Notes: generated by a model from the sequence alone, not told the origin. DNA of 64,000 bases from Streptomyces thermodiastaticus (GCF_014656135.1 NZ_BNBV01000003.1:124001-188000); one strand, 5' to 3'. Counted from the first letter of the stretch, positions 32,483 to 41,977 are shown. Numbers and translations are program-made.

Positions 32483-32540
32483 CCCGGCGTCTCACGCAGT
32501 GTTCCCGCCCGGCGTCTCACGGAGTGTTCCCGCCCGGCGC
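32483..32540. repeat. 25-bp tandem repeat in a divergent promoter region
   Basis: A 25-bp unit (32483-32507) is repeated directly at 32508-32532 with one mismatch (CACGCAGTG against CACGGAGTG), and a third partial copy begins at 32533. It lies between the divergent metalloprotease-like and chorismate mutase genes. Confidence 0.7.
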
Positions 32541-32558
32541 GGGGCCGTCCGCACCCCG

Positions 32559-32564
32559 TAGGGT
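32559..32564 (+). promoter_or_regulatory. -10-like hexamer TAGGGT before chorismate mutase
   Basis: TAGGGT ends 8 nt before the ATG at 32573. The spacing fits a leaderless mRNA, though GTGAGG next to it could act as a weak ribosome-binding site. Confidence 0.4.
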
Positions 32565-32572
32565 GAGGCGTC

Positions 32573-32920
32573 ATGAGCACCAGCAGCACCGGTGGCGGCG
32601 ACATCGACCCCGCCGTCCTGAAGGAACTGACGCGGCTGCGCGACAGCATCGACAACATCGACGCGGCCATCGTCCACATGCTCGCCGAGCGCTTCAAGGC
32701 GACCCAGCAGGTCGGGCATCTCAAGGCCGAACACCGGCTGCCGCCCGCCGACCCGGCCCGCGAGGCCCGGCAGATCGCCCGCCTGCGCGCCCTCGCCGAG
32801 GACGCCCGGCTCGACCCGGCCTTCGCGGAGAAGTTCCTCAATTTCATCATTGCCGAGGTCATCCGCCACCACGAACGCATCGCCGAGGACTCCGCCGCGA
32901 AGACCGCGCCGGCGAGCTGA
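32573..32920 (+). CDS. chorismate mutase, AroQ class
   Basis: A 115-residue all-helical protein that converts chorismate to prephenate for Phe and Tyr synthesis. RLRDSIDNIDAAIVHMLAERFKATQQVGHLKAEH is the classic AroQ helix 1, with the substrate-binding arginine and lysine. AREARQIARLRALAED and KFLNFIIAEVIRHHERI form helices 2 and 3. It is monofunctional, with no prephenate dehydratase domain and no signal peptide, so it is cytosolic. It competes with TrpE for chorismate. Confidence 0.92.
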   Translation: MSTSSTGGGDIDPAVLKELTRLRDSIDNIDAAIVHMLAERFKATQQVGHLKAEHRLPPADPAREARQIARLRALAEDARLDPAFAEKFLNFIIAEVIRHHERIAEDSAAKTAPAS

Positions 32921-32952
32921 GCGGCCCGCGCGCCGGGGGGCGACGCGGCCTG

Positions 32953-32974
32953 GTGGCAGCGGGTCCGCTGCCAC
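32953..32974 (+). terminator. hairpin after chorismate mutase
   Basis: GTGGCAGCG and CGCTGCCAC form a perfect 9-bp stem with a 4-nt loop, 32 bp after the stop codon. Confidence 0.65.
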
Positions 32975-33188
32975 GCGCGTGAGGCGCACGCGGGACGGGG
33001 AATCGGACCCGCCCCGCCGGGGCACGGCCGGCCGCGTGAGCGGGGCGTGCGAGGACGCTGCGGCGGCCGGGCGGTGCCCGGCGCCGGACGGACCGCGCCG
33101 GTGCGGGGTTCGGGGCCGCACGGGTGCCGCGGGCCGCCCCCGGATGCCCCCTCGTGCCCCGCCGACGCCATCGGGCAGCATGGCCTGC

Positions 33189-35822
33189 ATGTCCGTACTC
33201 ACGCGCGACGAAGCGCAGATTCGAGCCCAGCTCCTCGACGTCCACCACTACGCCGTCGACCTCGACCTGACCACCGGGGACGACACCTTCGGCTCCCGGA
33301 CCGTCATCCGGTTCACCGTGCGCGCCGGCACGGACGGCGGAGCCGGTACCGTCACGGACACCTTCGTCGAGCTGAAACCGGCCGAGCTGCGCTCCGCGAC
33401 CCTGGACGGACAGCCGCTGGACCCCGGAAGCCTCACCGGCAATCGCCTGCCCCTGAAGAACCTCACGCCCGGTGTGCACGAGCTGCGCGTCGACGCCGCC
33501 ATGCGCTACTCCCGCACCGGCGAGGGCATGCACCGCTTCACCGACCCCGCCGACGGCGCAACCTACGTCTACACCCAGCTGTTCCTGGACGACGTGCAGC
33601 GGGTCTTCGCCGCCTTCGACCAGCCCGACCTCAAGGCCGTCTTCGAGGTGACCGTCAAGGCCCCCGAGAGCTGGACCGTCCTCGCCAACGGCGTCACCGA
33701 GCGCACCGCGGACGGCGTGTGGAAGGCCGCCCCCACCCCCCGCATCTCCACCTACCTCGTCGCCGTCGCCGCCGGACCCTGGCACTCCGTGCGCACCGAG
33801 CACCGCGGCCTGCCCTTCGGCATCCACTGCCGCCGCTCCCTGGCCCCCCACCTGGACGCCGACGCCGAGGAGATCCTCGGCATCACCCGCGCCTGCTTCG
33901 ACCGCTACCACGAGAAGTTCACCGAGCCGTACCCCTTCGACTCCTACGACCAGGCGTTCGTCCCGGAGTTCAACGCCGGCGCCATGGAGAATCCCGGACT
34001 GGTCACCTTCCGCGACGAGTACGTCTTCCGCTCCGCCGTCACCGACGCCGAGCGCCAGGCCCGCGCCCGGGTGATCGCCCACGAGATGGCCCACATGTGG
34101 TTCGGCGACCTGGTCACCCTCAGGTGGTGGGACGACATCTGGCTGAACGAGTCGTTCGCCGAGTACATGGGCTACCAGACCACCGCCGAGGCCACCCGCT
34201 TCACCGACACCTGGACCCAGTTCGGCGTCTCCCGCAAACCCTGGGGCTACGACGCCGACCAGCGCTCCTCCACCCACCCCGTCGCCCCACAGGCCGTCGC
34301 CGACACCGCCTCCGCGCTGCTCAACTTCGACGGCATCTCCTACGCCAAGGGTGCCTCCGCGCTGCGCCAGCTGGTCGCCTGGCTCGGCGAGAAAGACTTC
34401 CTCGCCGGCATCAACACCCACGTCCGGCGGCACCGGTTCGGCAACGCCTCCCTGGCCGACTTCCTCGACTCGCTGGCCTCGGCCACCGACCGCGACGTCC
34501 ACGCCTGGGCCGCGTCCTGGCTGCGCACCACCGGCGTCGACACCCTCGTCCCCACGCTGCGCACCGACACCCCGTACTGGCACCTGGACATCGACCACCG
34601 GCCCGGCACCGTCGAGCCGGCCCGGCGCACCCCGGCGGCGGAAGCCGGCGCCCGCACCGACGGCGGCAGCCGCCCGCATCACATCACCGTCGGCGTCTAC
34701 GACCGGGACCTGCACGACGCCGGCCGTCTGGTGCTGCGCACCCGCGCGGAAGCGGACATCCCGGCCGGCGGCAACGCCGGGATCAGCTCCACCGGCCCGC
34801 GCCCCGCCCTGGTCCTGCTCAACGACGGCGACCTCACCTACGCCAAGATCCGCTTCGACCCCCAGTCCTTCCGGACGATCCGGGCGAGCCTGTCCGGCCT
34901 GCCCGACCCGCTGGGCCGCGCCGTCGTCTGGAACGCGCTGCGCGACGCCGTCCGCGACGGCGAACTGCCCGCCGGGACGTACCTGGAGATCGCCCGCACC
35001 CATCTGCCGCACGAGACCGACCTGGCGCTCACCGACGCGGTCCTCACCTTCGCCCGCACCCACATCGCCGACCGCTATCTGCCCCCGGAGCGGCGGCCGG
35101 CCGCCCTGGCCACGCTCACCGACCTGTGCCGCGACCTCATCCGCCGCACCGAGGACGGCGACCACCCCGGGCTGCGGCTGACCGCCGTGCGCCATGTCAT
35201 CGACGCGGCGGTCCACCCCGACACCATCGCCGCCTGGCTCGCCGACGGCACGGTCCCCGGCGGACCGGAACTCGACCCCGAACTGCGCTGGCGCGTCCTC
35301 GCCCGGCTCGCCGTCCTCGACGCCGTCGACGAGGCCGCCATCGCCGCCGAACTGGAGCAGGACCCGTCCGCCACCGGCCGGGAGGGTGCCGCCCGCTGCC
35401 GTGCGGCGCTGCCCGACGCCCGGGCCAAGCGCGCCGCCTGGGAGGCGATGTTCGCCTCCGACGAGCTGTCCAACTACCTGTTCACCGCGACCGCCCAGGG
35501 CTTCTGGCAGCCCGAACAGGCCGACCTGGTGGGGGAGTACGTGCCGCGCTACTACGAGGACGCGGTCGCCGTCGCCGCCCGGCGCGGACCGGCCATCGCC
35601 GCCGCGGCAGGACGCTGGGCGTTCCCCGTGCACGCCGTCGACGCCGGGCATCTCCGCCTCGGCGACACCTGCCTGCGCGAGGCCGGCCCGATCCCGGCGC
35701 TGCGGCGCCAGCTCGCCGACCAACTCGACGACCTGGAGCGGGCGTTGCGCGTCCGCCGGGCCGAGCGACAGCGGCAGGAGACCGGACGGCCGGATGCGGA
35801 CCGGGCCGGGGCACAGGTGTAG
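33189..35822 (+). CDS. pepN: aminopeptidase N, M1 family
   Basis: An 877-residue M1 zinc aminopeptidase that removes N-terminal residues from peptides. The exopeptidase motif GAMENPG is near residue 263 and the zinc site HEMAHMWFGD near 298, with the third ligand in NESFAEY about 18 residues later. The N-terminal beta domain (1-190) and the C-terminal helical domain (about 540-877) have the expected size. No signal peptide is present, so it acts in the cytosol. The ATG at 33189 was preferred; one at 33180 would add three residues. Confidence 0.95.
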   Translation: MSVLTRDEAQIRAQLLDVHHYAVDLDLTTGDDTFGSRTVIRFTVRAGTDGGAGTVTDTFVELKPAELRSATLDGQPLDPGSLTGNRLPLKNLTPGVHELRVDAAMRYSRTGEGMHRFTDPADGATYVYTQLFLDDVQRVFAAFDQPDLKAVFEVTVKAPESWTVLANGVTERTADGVWKAAPTPRISTYLVAVAAGPWHSVRTEHRGLPFGIHCRRSLAPHLDADAEEILGITRACFDRYHEKFTEPYPFDSYDQAFVPEFNAGAMENPGLVTFRDEYVFRSAVTDAERQARARVIAHEMAHMWFGDLVTLRWWDDIWLNESFAEYMGYQTTAEATRFTDTWTQFGVSRKPWGYDADQRSSTHPVAPQAVADTASALLNFDGISYAKGASALRQLVAWLGEKDFLAGINTHVRRHRFGNASLADFLDSLASATDRDVHAWAASWLRTTGVDTLVPTLRTDTPYWHLDIDHRPGTVEPARRTPAAEAGARTDGGSRPHHITVGVYDRDLHDAGRLVLRTRAEADIPAGGNAGISSTGPRPALVLLNDGDLTYAKIRFDPQSFRTIRASLSGLPDPLGRAVVWNALRDAVRDGELPAGTYLEIARTHLPHETDLALTDAVLTFARTHIADRYLPPERRPAALATLTDLCRDLIRRTEDGDHPGLRLTAVRHVIDAAVHPDTIAAWLADGTVPGGPELDPELRWRVLARLAVLDAVDEAAIAAELEQDPSATGREGAARCRAALPDARAKRAAWEAMFASDELSNYLFTATAQGFWQPEQADLVGEYVPRYYEDAVAVAARRGPAIAAAAGRWAFPVHAVDAGHLRLGDTCLREAGPIPALRRQLADQLDDLERALRVRRAERQRQETGRPDADRAGAQV

Positions 35823-35837
35823 GACGGGCCCCGTCCT
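35821..35837 (+). terminator. short hairpin overlapping the pepN stop
   Basis: AGGACGG and CCGTCCT pair across a 3-nt gap, starting in the stop codon. The tight loop makes the call moderate. Confidence 0.4.
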
Positions 35838-35946
35838 GCCGGAGCCGGCGGCGGGAGGGCGGGCCGCACACCGGACACGGTCCGCCTAGGCTCGGAGCAC
35901 TGACGGGCGATCAGCCCGCTACCGTCCGAGCCACGGAGGAAAAACC

Positions 35947-36780
35947 GTGATCGTAGTCACCGGCGCCACCGGCAATGTGGGCCGTGCCCTCGTCGAGCGT
36001 CTCGTCGCCGCAGGCCGGCCCGTGCGCGCGCTGACCCGTGACCCGCAGCGGGCCGGCCTGCCCGACGGCGCCGAGGTGGTCCGCTTCCAGCCGGACGACC
36101 TCGGCGCCGCGTTCACCGGGGCGTCCCGGCTCTTCCTCTACGCGCAGGCGGCCGGCGGACGGCCGGACGCCCTGCTGGCGGCGGCCCGCGCGGCCGGCGT
36201 CCGGCACGTCGTCCTGCTGTCCTCGGCCATCGTCGCCGAGGGCGCCGACACCACCCACCCCATCTACGTCATGCACGCCACCGTGGAGGAGCAGATCCGC
36301 GACAGCGGTTTGGCGTGGACCTTCCTGCGGCCGGGCGCCTTCGCCACCAACTCCCTGCAGTGGGCGCCGCAGATCCGGTCCGGGAACACCGTCCGCGGCG
36401 TGTACGCCGACGCCCGGTCCGCGCCCGTCCACGAGGACGACATCGCCGCCGTCGCCGAACGCGCCCTGCTCGACGGCGGACACGAGGGCGCCGTCCACCG
36501 GATCACCGGCCCTGAGGCCGTCACCAACGCCGGACAGATCGCCGCCATCGGCCGCGCCCTGGGCCGCGAGCTGGTCTTCGAGGAGCTGCCGCCCGACCAG
36601 GCGGGTCCCGAACTGTTCCCGCACGTGCCGCCGCACACGCTGCAGGGGCTGCTGAAGACCTTCCGGGCCTCCGTCGGGTCCACCCCGGAGATCACCGACA
36701 CCGTGGAGCGGATCACGGGCACTCCCGCCCGGACCTTCGCGCAGTGGGCCGAGGACCACAAGGCCGACTTCCAGGCCTGA
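35947..36780 (+). CDS. NmrA-like NAD(P)-binding protein
   Basis: A 277-residue atypical short-chain dehydrogenase. The Rossmann motif VTGATGNVGRALVERL opens the protein and RALTRDP supplies the NADP-binding Arg. The usual SDR Tyr-x-x-x-Lys pair is absent, as in NmrA-type regulators and NADPH:quinone oxidoreductases; TFLRPGAFATNSL and YADARSAPVHEDDIAAV are typical of that group. The GTG start has a strong GGAGGA 7 bp upstream, and TAGGCT about 55 bp upstream may be the -10. The substrate is unknown. Confidence 0.82.
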   Translation: MIVVTGATGNVGRALVERLVAAGRPVRALTRDPQRAGLPDGAEVVRFQPDDLGAAFTGASRLFLYAQAAGGRPDALLAAARAAGVRHVVLLSSAIVAEGADTTHPIYVMHATVEEQIRDSGLAWTFLRPGAFATNSLQWAPQIRSGNTVRGVYADARSAPVHEDDIAAVAERALLDGGHEGAVHRITGPEAVTNAGQIAAIGRALGRELVFEELPPDQAGPELFPHVPPHTLQGLLKTFRASVGSTPEITDTVERITGTPARTFAQWAEDHKADFQA

Positions 36781-36829
36781 CGGGCACCCGCGCACCGCCG
36801 CGCGGTCACCGGTCACGGGATGCGTCCAC

Positions 36830-36859
36830 CGTGCCGCACGCGGGTCCTTTGCCGGCACG
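36830..36859 (+). terminator. hairpin after the NmrA-like gene
   Basis: CGTGCCG and CGGCACG pair over a 16-nt loop, about 50 bp after the stop codon. Confidence 0.45.
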
Positions 36860-36979
36860 GCCCAGGTTCCCCCGCTTGGCCGGTACCCGCGTCCGGTTTC
36901 CGGTCGTTGAGCCTTCCGGGCGTGCCCGGCAGCCGGTGAGGACGCCGGAGCCCTGCCCCGGCAGCCCGGAGGACAGTGC

Positions 36980-38368
36980 ATGAGTACTCCGCCCCCACGG
37001 CCGCCGCAGGCCCGGCCGGCCTTTGGACCCGAAGGCGCCGCGACCCTGCGGCCGTTGCTCTCCGCCGTGCTCGACGCCCTCGACAGCGGCCGGCGCGCCC
37101 GCGGCGGCCCGCTGCCCGCGGGCGGACCGCCGGCCGTGGCCGCCCGGCTGCGCGACGCCGTCGGGGACGTGCTGCCCGAGCAGGGCGACCCGCGGGCCCT
37201 GCACACGCTCGTCCACGCCCTCGCCGAGGGCGCCGCCGACCCCGCCGACCCGCTGTGCGCCGCCCATCTGCACTGCCCCCCGCTCGCCGTCGCCGTCGCG
37301 GCCGATCTCGCCGCCGGTGTCCTCAACCCCTCCCTCGACTCCTGGGACCAGGCCCCCGCCGCCGTGGAGCTGGAGGCCGTCGTCACCCGCGCACTCGCCC
37401 GTCTGGCCGGGCTCGCCGACGCCGTCGTCACCACCGGTGGCACCGAGTCCAACCAGCTCGCCCTGCTCCTGGCCCGCGAAGCCCACGAGGGAGCCGTCCG
37501 CCTGGTGTGCGGGGCCAACGCGCACCACTCGCTGCCCCGCGCCGCCTGGCTGCTCGGTCTGCCCGACCCCGTCGTGGTGCCCGCCCCGGCCGGCATCCTC
37601 GACCTCGCCGCCCTGGAGGAGGCCCTCCGCGGTCTCGGCGGTCCGCGCGGCTGTCTCGTCGTGGCCGCCACCGCCGGCACCACCGACGCCGGCCTGATCG
37701 ACCCCCTGCCGCAGATCGCGCGGCTCTGTGCCGCCCACGGTGCCCGCCTCCACATCGACGCCGCGTACGGCTGCGGCCTGCTGTTCAGCGACCGTCACCG
37801 GGCCAAGCTCACCGGTCTCGACGCCGCCGACACCGTCGCCCTCGACCTGCACAAGCTCGGCTGGCAGCCGCTCGCCGCCGGACTGCTCGCCGTGCGCCGG
37901 CCGCACGAGCTCGGCGTCCTGCACAGCCGGGCCGACTACCTCAACGCCCCTGACGACACCGAGGCCGGCCTGCCCGATCTGCTCGGCCGCTCCCTGCGCA
38001 CCAGCCGGCGCCCGGACATCTTCAAGATCGCTGTCACCTTGAAAACCCTCGGCCGCACCGGCCTCGGCCGCCTCGTCGACACCGTGTGCGCCCGCGCGCA
38101 GGAGCTCGCCGGCCTCGTTCAGGCCCGTCCCGGCCTGGACCTGTACGGCCCGCCCGCCATCAGCACCGTCCTGTTCCGGCCGGCCGGCGCCGACGACGGC
38201 ACCGTGGCCGCCGTACGCCGCACCCTGCTCACCGAAGGACGCGCCGTTCTCGGCCGCGCCCGCCTCGCCGGGCGGCTGTGGCTGAAGGCGACCGTCCTCA
38301 ATGCCGACACCCGGCCCGACGACCTGGCCACCCTCGTGAAACTGGTGGAAGGAAGCACCCGCGCATGA
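36980..38368 (+). CDS. PLP-dependent decarboxylase, group II, siderophore type
   Basis: A 462-residue fold-type I decarboxylase of the group that includes DesA and diaminobutyrate/glutamate decarboxylases. Seen are TTGGTESNQLALLLAR, the PLP-stacking histidine in NAHHSLPRAAW, HIDAAYGCG (Asp for the pyridine nitrogen) and the PLP lysine at about residue 292 in DLHKLGWQP. The likely substrate is lysine or another diamino acid, giving a diamine, because the next gene encodes an amine N-hydroxylase and overlaps it by 4 bp. GGAGGA precedes the ATG. No iron box is seen upstream. Confidence 0.85.
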   Translation: MSTPPPRPPQARPAFGPEGAATLRPLLSAVLDALDSGRRARGGPLPAGGPPAVAARLRDAVGDVLPEQGDPRALHTLVHALAEGAADPADPLCAAHLHCPPLAVAVAADLAAGVLNPSLDSWDQAPAAVELEAVVTRALARLAGLADAVVTTGGTESNQLALLLAREAHEGAVRLVCGANAHHSLPRAAWLLGLPDPVVVPAPAGILDLAALEEALRGLGGPRGCLVVAATAGTTDAGLIDPLPQIARLCAAHGARLHIDAAYGCGLLFSDRHRAKLTGLDAADTVALDLHKLGWQPLAAGLLAVRRPHELGVLHSRADYLNAPDDTEAGLPDLLGRSLRTSRRPDIFKIAVTLKTLGRTGLGRLVDTVCARAQELAGLVQARPGLDLYGPPAISTVLFRPAGADDGTVAAVRRTLLTEGRAVLGRARLAGRLWLKATVLNADTRPDDLATLVKLVEGSTRA

Positions 38369-39807
38369 ACCACCCGGCAGCCGTCCCCGCCCACCCGCCA
38401 CGGCACACCCCCGACGCCCCCTGCGACCTCGTCGGCATCGGCATCGGACCGTTCAACCTGTCCCTCGCCGCGCTCGCCCACCCGCTCGGCGGGCTGGACA
38501 CCGTCTTCTTCGACCGGCGTCCCCGCTTCTCCTGGCATCCCGGCCAGCTCATCGACGGCGCCCGGGTCCAGGTGCCCTTCCTCGCCGACCTGGTCAGCCT
38601 CGTCGACCCGGCCAGCGAGTGGAGTTTCCTGAACTATCTCAAGGACGCCGGACGCCTCTTCCCGTTCTATGTCGCCGAGCGCCTGCACATCGAACGCGCC
38701 GAGTACGACGCCTACTGCCGCTGGGTGGCCGACCGCCTCCCCGGACTGCACTTCGGCCACCGGGTCGACGCCGTCCGCTGGAACGCCGAGCACCGCCTCT
38801 TCGAGGTCGACTACAGCCGGCCCGGCGCCGACGGCGCGGCGGAGTCCCTCGGCCGTGTCCACACCCGCAACGTCGTCCTCGGCATCGGCACCGAACCGCA
38901 CATCCCCGAGCCCCTCAGACCCCTCACCGGTGCCCCCGGCGCCCCCGTCGTCCACGCCGCCGACTATCTCGACCACCGTGACGCGCTGCTCGCCGCCGGC
39001 CATGTCACCGTCGTGGGCACCGGGCAGTCCGGCGCGGAGATCTTCCTCGACCTGCTGCGCCACCGCCCGGCCGGCGCCGAACGCCTCACCTGGATCGGCC
39101 GCACCGAGGCCTTCGCCCCGATGGAGTACTCCAAGCTCGGCCTGGAGCACTTCACCCCGGACTACACCCGCTACTTCCACGCCCTGCCCGAGCCTGTACG
39201 GGACCGGCTGGTGGCCGCGCAGTGGCAGCTGTACAAGGCCGTCGACGCCGGCACGCTCGCCGAGATCCACGACGAGCTGTACCAGCGCTGCCTGCGCGGC
39301 GGCTGGCCGGACGCCGTCCTCACCCCCGGGGTGCGCGTGCGCACCGCCGGCCGGGTCGCCGGCCACACCGTCGAACTGCACCTCGAGCACACCCAGCAGG
39401 GCACCCGCAGCACCCTCACCACCGAGGCCGTCGTCCTCGCCACCGGCTACCGGCCCCGCCCGCTGCTGCCGCTCATCGCCGGGCTCGACCCCTATCTGGA
39501 GCGCGACGGCAGCGACCGCCCCTGCGTCGACGAGCACTACCGGCTCGTCCTGGACCCCGCCGTCGCCGCCACCGGCTGCCACGTCTACGTCCAGAACGCC
39601 GGGCTGCACACCCACGGCGTCGGCTCCCCGGACCTCGGGCTCGCCGCCTGGCGCAGCGCCACCATCCTCAACGCGGTCACCGGGGCCGAGACCTACCCCC
39701 TGCCGGACCGCACCGCCTTCACCACCTTCGGCCTGGACGCACGACGGCCCCGGATCCCGTCGCGGCGCCGGTTCAGGGAACTCACGCCGCTGGCCGACGG
39801 AATCTGA
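38365..39807 (+). CDS. flavin-dependent amine N-hydroxylase (lysine/ornithine monooxygenase family)
   Basis: A 480-residue N-hydroxylating monooxygenase of the IucD/PvdA/DesB family. The FAD site is GIGIGPFNLSLAAL, the NADPH site is VVGTGQSGAEIF and the C-terminal ATGYRPRPLLP is typical. It would hydroxylate the free amino group of a diamine or amino acid for a hydroxamate siderophore. The ATG overlaps the decarboxylase stop. An acyltransferase (desC-like) and an NIS synthetase (desD-like) are not encoded next to it, so the pathway is incomplete here. Confidence 0.88.
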   Translation: MNHPAAVPAHPPRHTPDAPCDLVGIGIGPFNLSLAALAHPLGGLDTVFFDRRPRFSWHPGQLIDGARVQVPFLADLVSLVDPASEWSFLNYLKDAGRLFPFYVAERLHIERAEYDAYCRWVADRLPGLHFGHRVDAVRWNAEHRLFEVDYSRPGADGAAESLGRVHTRNVVLGIGTEPHIPEPLRPLTGAPGAPVVHAADYLDHRDALLAAGHVTVVGTGQSGAEIFLDLLRHRPAGAERLTWIGRTEAFAPMEYSKLGLEHFTPDYTRYFHALPEPVRDRLVAAQWQLYKAVDAGTLAEIHDELYQRCLRGGWPDAVLTPGVRVRTAGRVAGHTVELHLEHTQQGTRSTLTTEAVVLATGYRPRPLLPLIAGLDPYLERDGSDRPCVDEHYRLVLDPAVAATGCHVYVQNAGLHTHGVGSPDLGLAAWRSATILNAVTGAETYPLPDRTAFTTFGLDARRPRIPSRRRFRELTPLADGI

Positions 39808-39879
39808 GGATCCCCGCACCCGGCCGCCTGCCAGGTCCGGCTGCGGGCGGCGCACCGGCAGGTCACCGCACGCTGCGTG

Positions 39880-41694
39880 TCAGAACACCGGGGTGCCGTC
39901 GCGGGTCAGCTTCCAGTCCTCGGAGGCGAAGTCCTTCGGGTCGAGCTCACCCTTGGCGGTGACCCACTCGGCGATCCGGGTCCGGATCTCCGTCGACTCC
40001 GACCACACCTCCTTCGCCGACGCCACGTGCGGGAACGCGCCGCCGCCGTTGGCCCGGTAGTTGTTCACCGCCAGCACGAACTGCTGCGTGTCGTCCAGCG
40101 GCGCGCCGTCGAACGTCAGGTTCTTGATCCGCGAACCGGCCGGCTGGGCGATGTCGATCTCGTACTGCAGCCCCGAGACGTAGTCGTAGTTGTAGTCCGG
40201 GCGGTCGTTCGCGTTCGTCAGCTTGTCCGGGTCCACCGGCGCGCCGGCGGGCGTATGAACGTAGTACTCCGCCGAGTACTCGAGGTAGTCCCGCACCTGG
40301 GCACCCGTCAGCAGCTTCGCCACCAGCGTGTTGTCGTACACGTACAGGCCGGCCAGGTCCCGGATGGTCACATCGCCCGCGGGGATCCGGGCGGTCCGCG
40401 AGAACGGGGAGGCCTGCGCGATCACCGGCAGCGAGGCGTATTCGGTGCCCGCCAGCGCCTCCTTGACCGTGTCCTCCTGCACCTTGGTGATCAGGTCGAT
40501 GATCGGTGCGTCCTTGTAGCGGGCCTCGGCCGTGGTCAGCGTCTGCGTCGCCCGGCCCACGACCTGGTTGACGTAGGCCACGACCTTCTTGTGCTCGTCG
40601 GTGAGCAGCCGGGTGATCTCCGGGTCGTCCTCGACCTCGTTGGAGTTGCGCAGCGAGGCCGAGACCGATTCCACCTGCCACCGGCCCCTGTCGTACACCA
40701 GCTCGATGTCGAAGAGCGTCAGCCGCTCCGCGAAGCACAGCGGCTCGGAGAGCACGACCGTCTTCCCGGTCTGCTCGTTGACGATCTTCAGCTCCGGGAT
40801 CTCCAGGTGTGCGTGCCCCACCAGGATCGCGTCGATCCCCGGCACCTGCCGCGCCACGTTCGCGGCGGCGTCCTCCACGTAGGGCAGTTGGTCGCCGTAG
40901 GAGGAGGTGCCCGACGTGCCCGAGTGCGCCGACACGATCACCACGTCAGCGCCCATGGAGCGCAGCTTCGGCACCCAGATCGCCGCCTGCTCCTCCAGGC
41001 CGGGGAAATCCAGCTTGCCCTGGACGTTCGCCTTGTCCCAGATGGCGATGCCCGGGTTCGTCAGCCCCAGGACCGCCACCTTCACCGGGGGGCCGCCGTG
41101 CACCCGGAACGTCTTGAACATGTACGGCCGGAACGCCGGCCGACGGGTCGTCGCGTCCACCGCGTTCGCCCCGAGCAGCGGGAAGTCGCACTGCTGCTCG
41201 AACTTCCGCAGCGTCTCCAGGCCGTAGTTGAACTCGTGGTTGCCCAGCGCCGCGGCGTCGTAGCCGATGGCGTTCATCGCCTGTGCCATCGGGTGCACCG
41301 GGCCGCCCTGGTCGGTGATCGGGTCCACCTTGGCGTAGTAGTACGTCAGCGGGGTGCCCTGGATCGTGTCGCCGGCGTCCAGCAGCAGCGTGTTCTCCCG
41401 GCCCTTGTCCGCGCGGATCTGCTCGACCAGGGTCGCGATCCGGGCCAGGCCCTGGGCGTTGCCGGCCGCGTCGGAGTACTCGGTGTCGGCGTAGTAGTCC
41501 CAGTTGAAGACGTGCCCGTGCAGGTCGGTGGTGCCCATCACGGTCAGCGCGTACCGCTTGGGGTGCTTGCCCTTGCCGTGCGCCGCGCCGGCCGGTGCGG
41601 CCTGCGCCGCCGGAGCCGCCACCGCACCCGCCAGCGCCACCCCCGCCCCGGTCGCGGCGGACTGTGTCAGGAACTTCCGGCGGTTCAACGCCAT
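39880..41694 (-). CDS. Tat-exported 5'-nucleotidase / cyclic-nucleotide phosphodiesterase
   Basis: A 604-residue exported phosphoesterase. The N-terminus NRRKFLTQSAATGAGVAL has a twin-arginine (RRKFL) signal and an AQA-AP cleavage region. The metallophosphatase domain carries TTDLHGH, GNHEFNYG and GHAHLE, the ligands of a two-metal site. The C-terminal nucleotidase domain ends with the substrate-binding loop AVNNYRANGGGAFP. It probably scavenges phosphate and nucleosides from external nucleotides. The ATG was chosen because GAGGAG precedes it. It runs convergently against the N-hydroxylase gene. Confidence 0.92.
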   Translation of the reverse strand: MALNRRKFLTQSAATGAGVALAGAVAAPAAQAAPAGAAHGKGKHPKRYALTVMGTTDLHGHVFNWDYYADTEYSDAAGNAQGLARIATLVEQIRADKGRENTLLLDAGDTIQGTPLTYYYAKVDPITDQGGPVHPMAQAMNAIGYDAAALGNHEFNYGLETLRKFEQQCDFPLLGANAVDATTRRPAFRPYMFKTFRVHGGPPVKVAVLGLTNPGIAIWDKANVQGKLDFPGLEEQAAIWVPKLRSMGADVVIVSAHSGTSGTSSYGDQLPYVEDAAANVARQVPGIDAILVGHAHLEIPELKIVNEQTGKTVVLSEPLCFAERLTLFDIELVYDRGRWQVESVSASLRNSNEVEDDPEITRLLTDEHKKVVAYVNQVVGRATQTLTTAEARYKDAPIIDLITKVQEDTVKEALAGTEYASLPVIAQASPFSRTARIPAGDVTIRDLAGLYVYDNTLVAKLLTGAQVRDYLEYSAEYYVHTPAGAPVDPDKLTNANDRPDYNYDYVSGLQYEIDIAQPAGSRIKNLTFDGAPLDDTQQFVLAVNNYRANGGGAFPHVASAKEVWSESTEIRTRIAEWVTAKGELDPKDFASEDWKLTRDGTPVF

Positions 41695-41965
41695 GTCTGT
41701 CTCTCCTCGCGCAGGTGAACAGGGCGACGCGGGTGCACGCGGGCGCACTCCGGCGGACGCGCGTAGATTCTGACCTGAGCATGGCGAGGCGCAACAGGTC
41801 CGCCACGTTGCGATCCGATGACCGGCGGCCCCGCGGACACCGAATCCGAGGCTCCGGAGCGCTCGCCGGAGCGCCTGTCCGCACACCTGTCGAATGTCAA
41901 CGCCCCTTCACCCAAAGGACGTTGAACAGCAACCTGGCGCCCCGTCGCTACCCATGGGTAAGGCC

Positions 41966-41971
41966 TAGGCT
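41966..41971 (+). promoter_or_regulatory. -10-like hexamer TAGGCT, leaderless start of pyk
   Basis: TAGGCT ends 6 nt before the pyk ATG. No ribosome-binding site fits between them, so the mRNA is probably leaderless. Confidence 0.45.
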
Positions 41972-41977
41972 CGAACC

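Noticed and set aside
36781..36979. An iron box before the decarboxylase/N-hydroxylase pair.
   Set aside because: No TTAGG/CCTAA-type arms were found in the interval; the only feature is a terminator-like hairpin.
41695..41977. Possible PHO boxes between the exported nucleotidase and pyk.
   Set aside because: Only one GTTCA-like half is present on the minus strand, and no second unit lies 11 bp away.
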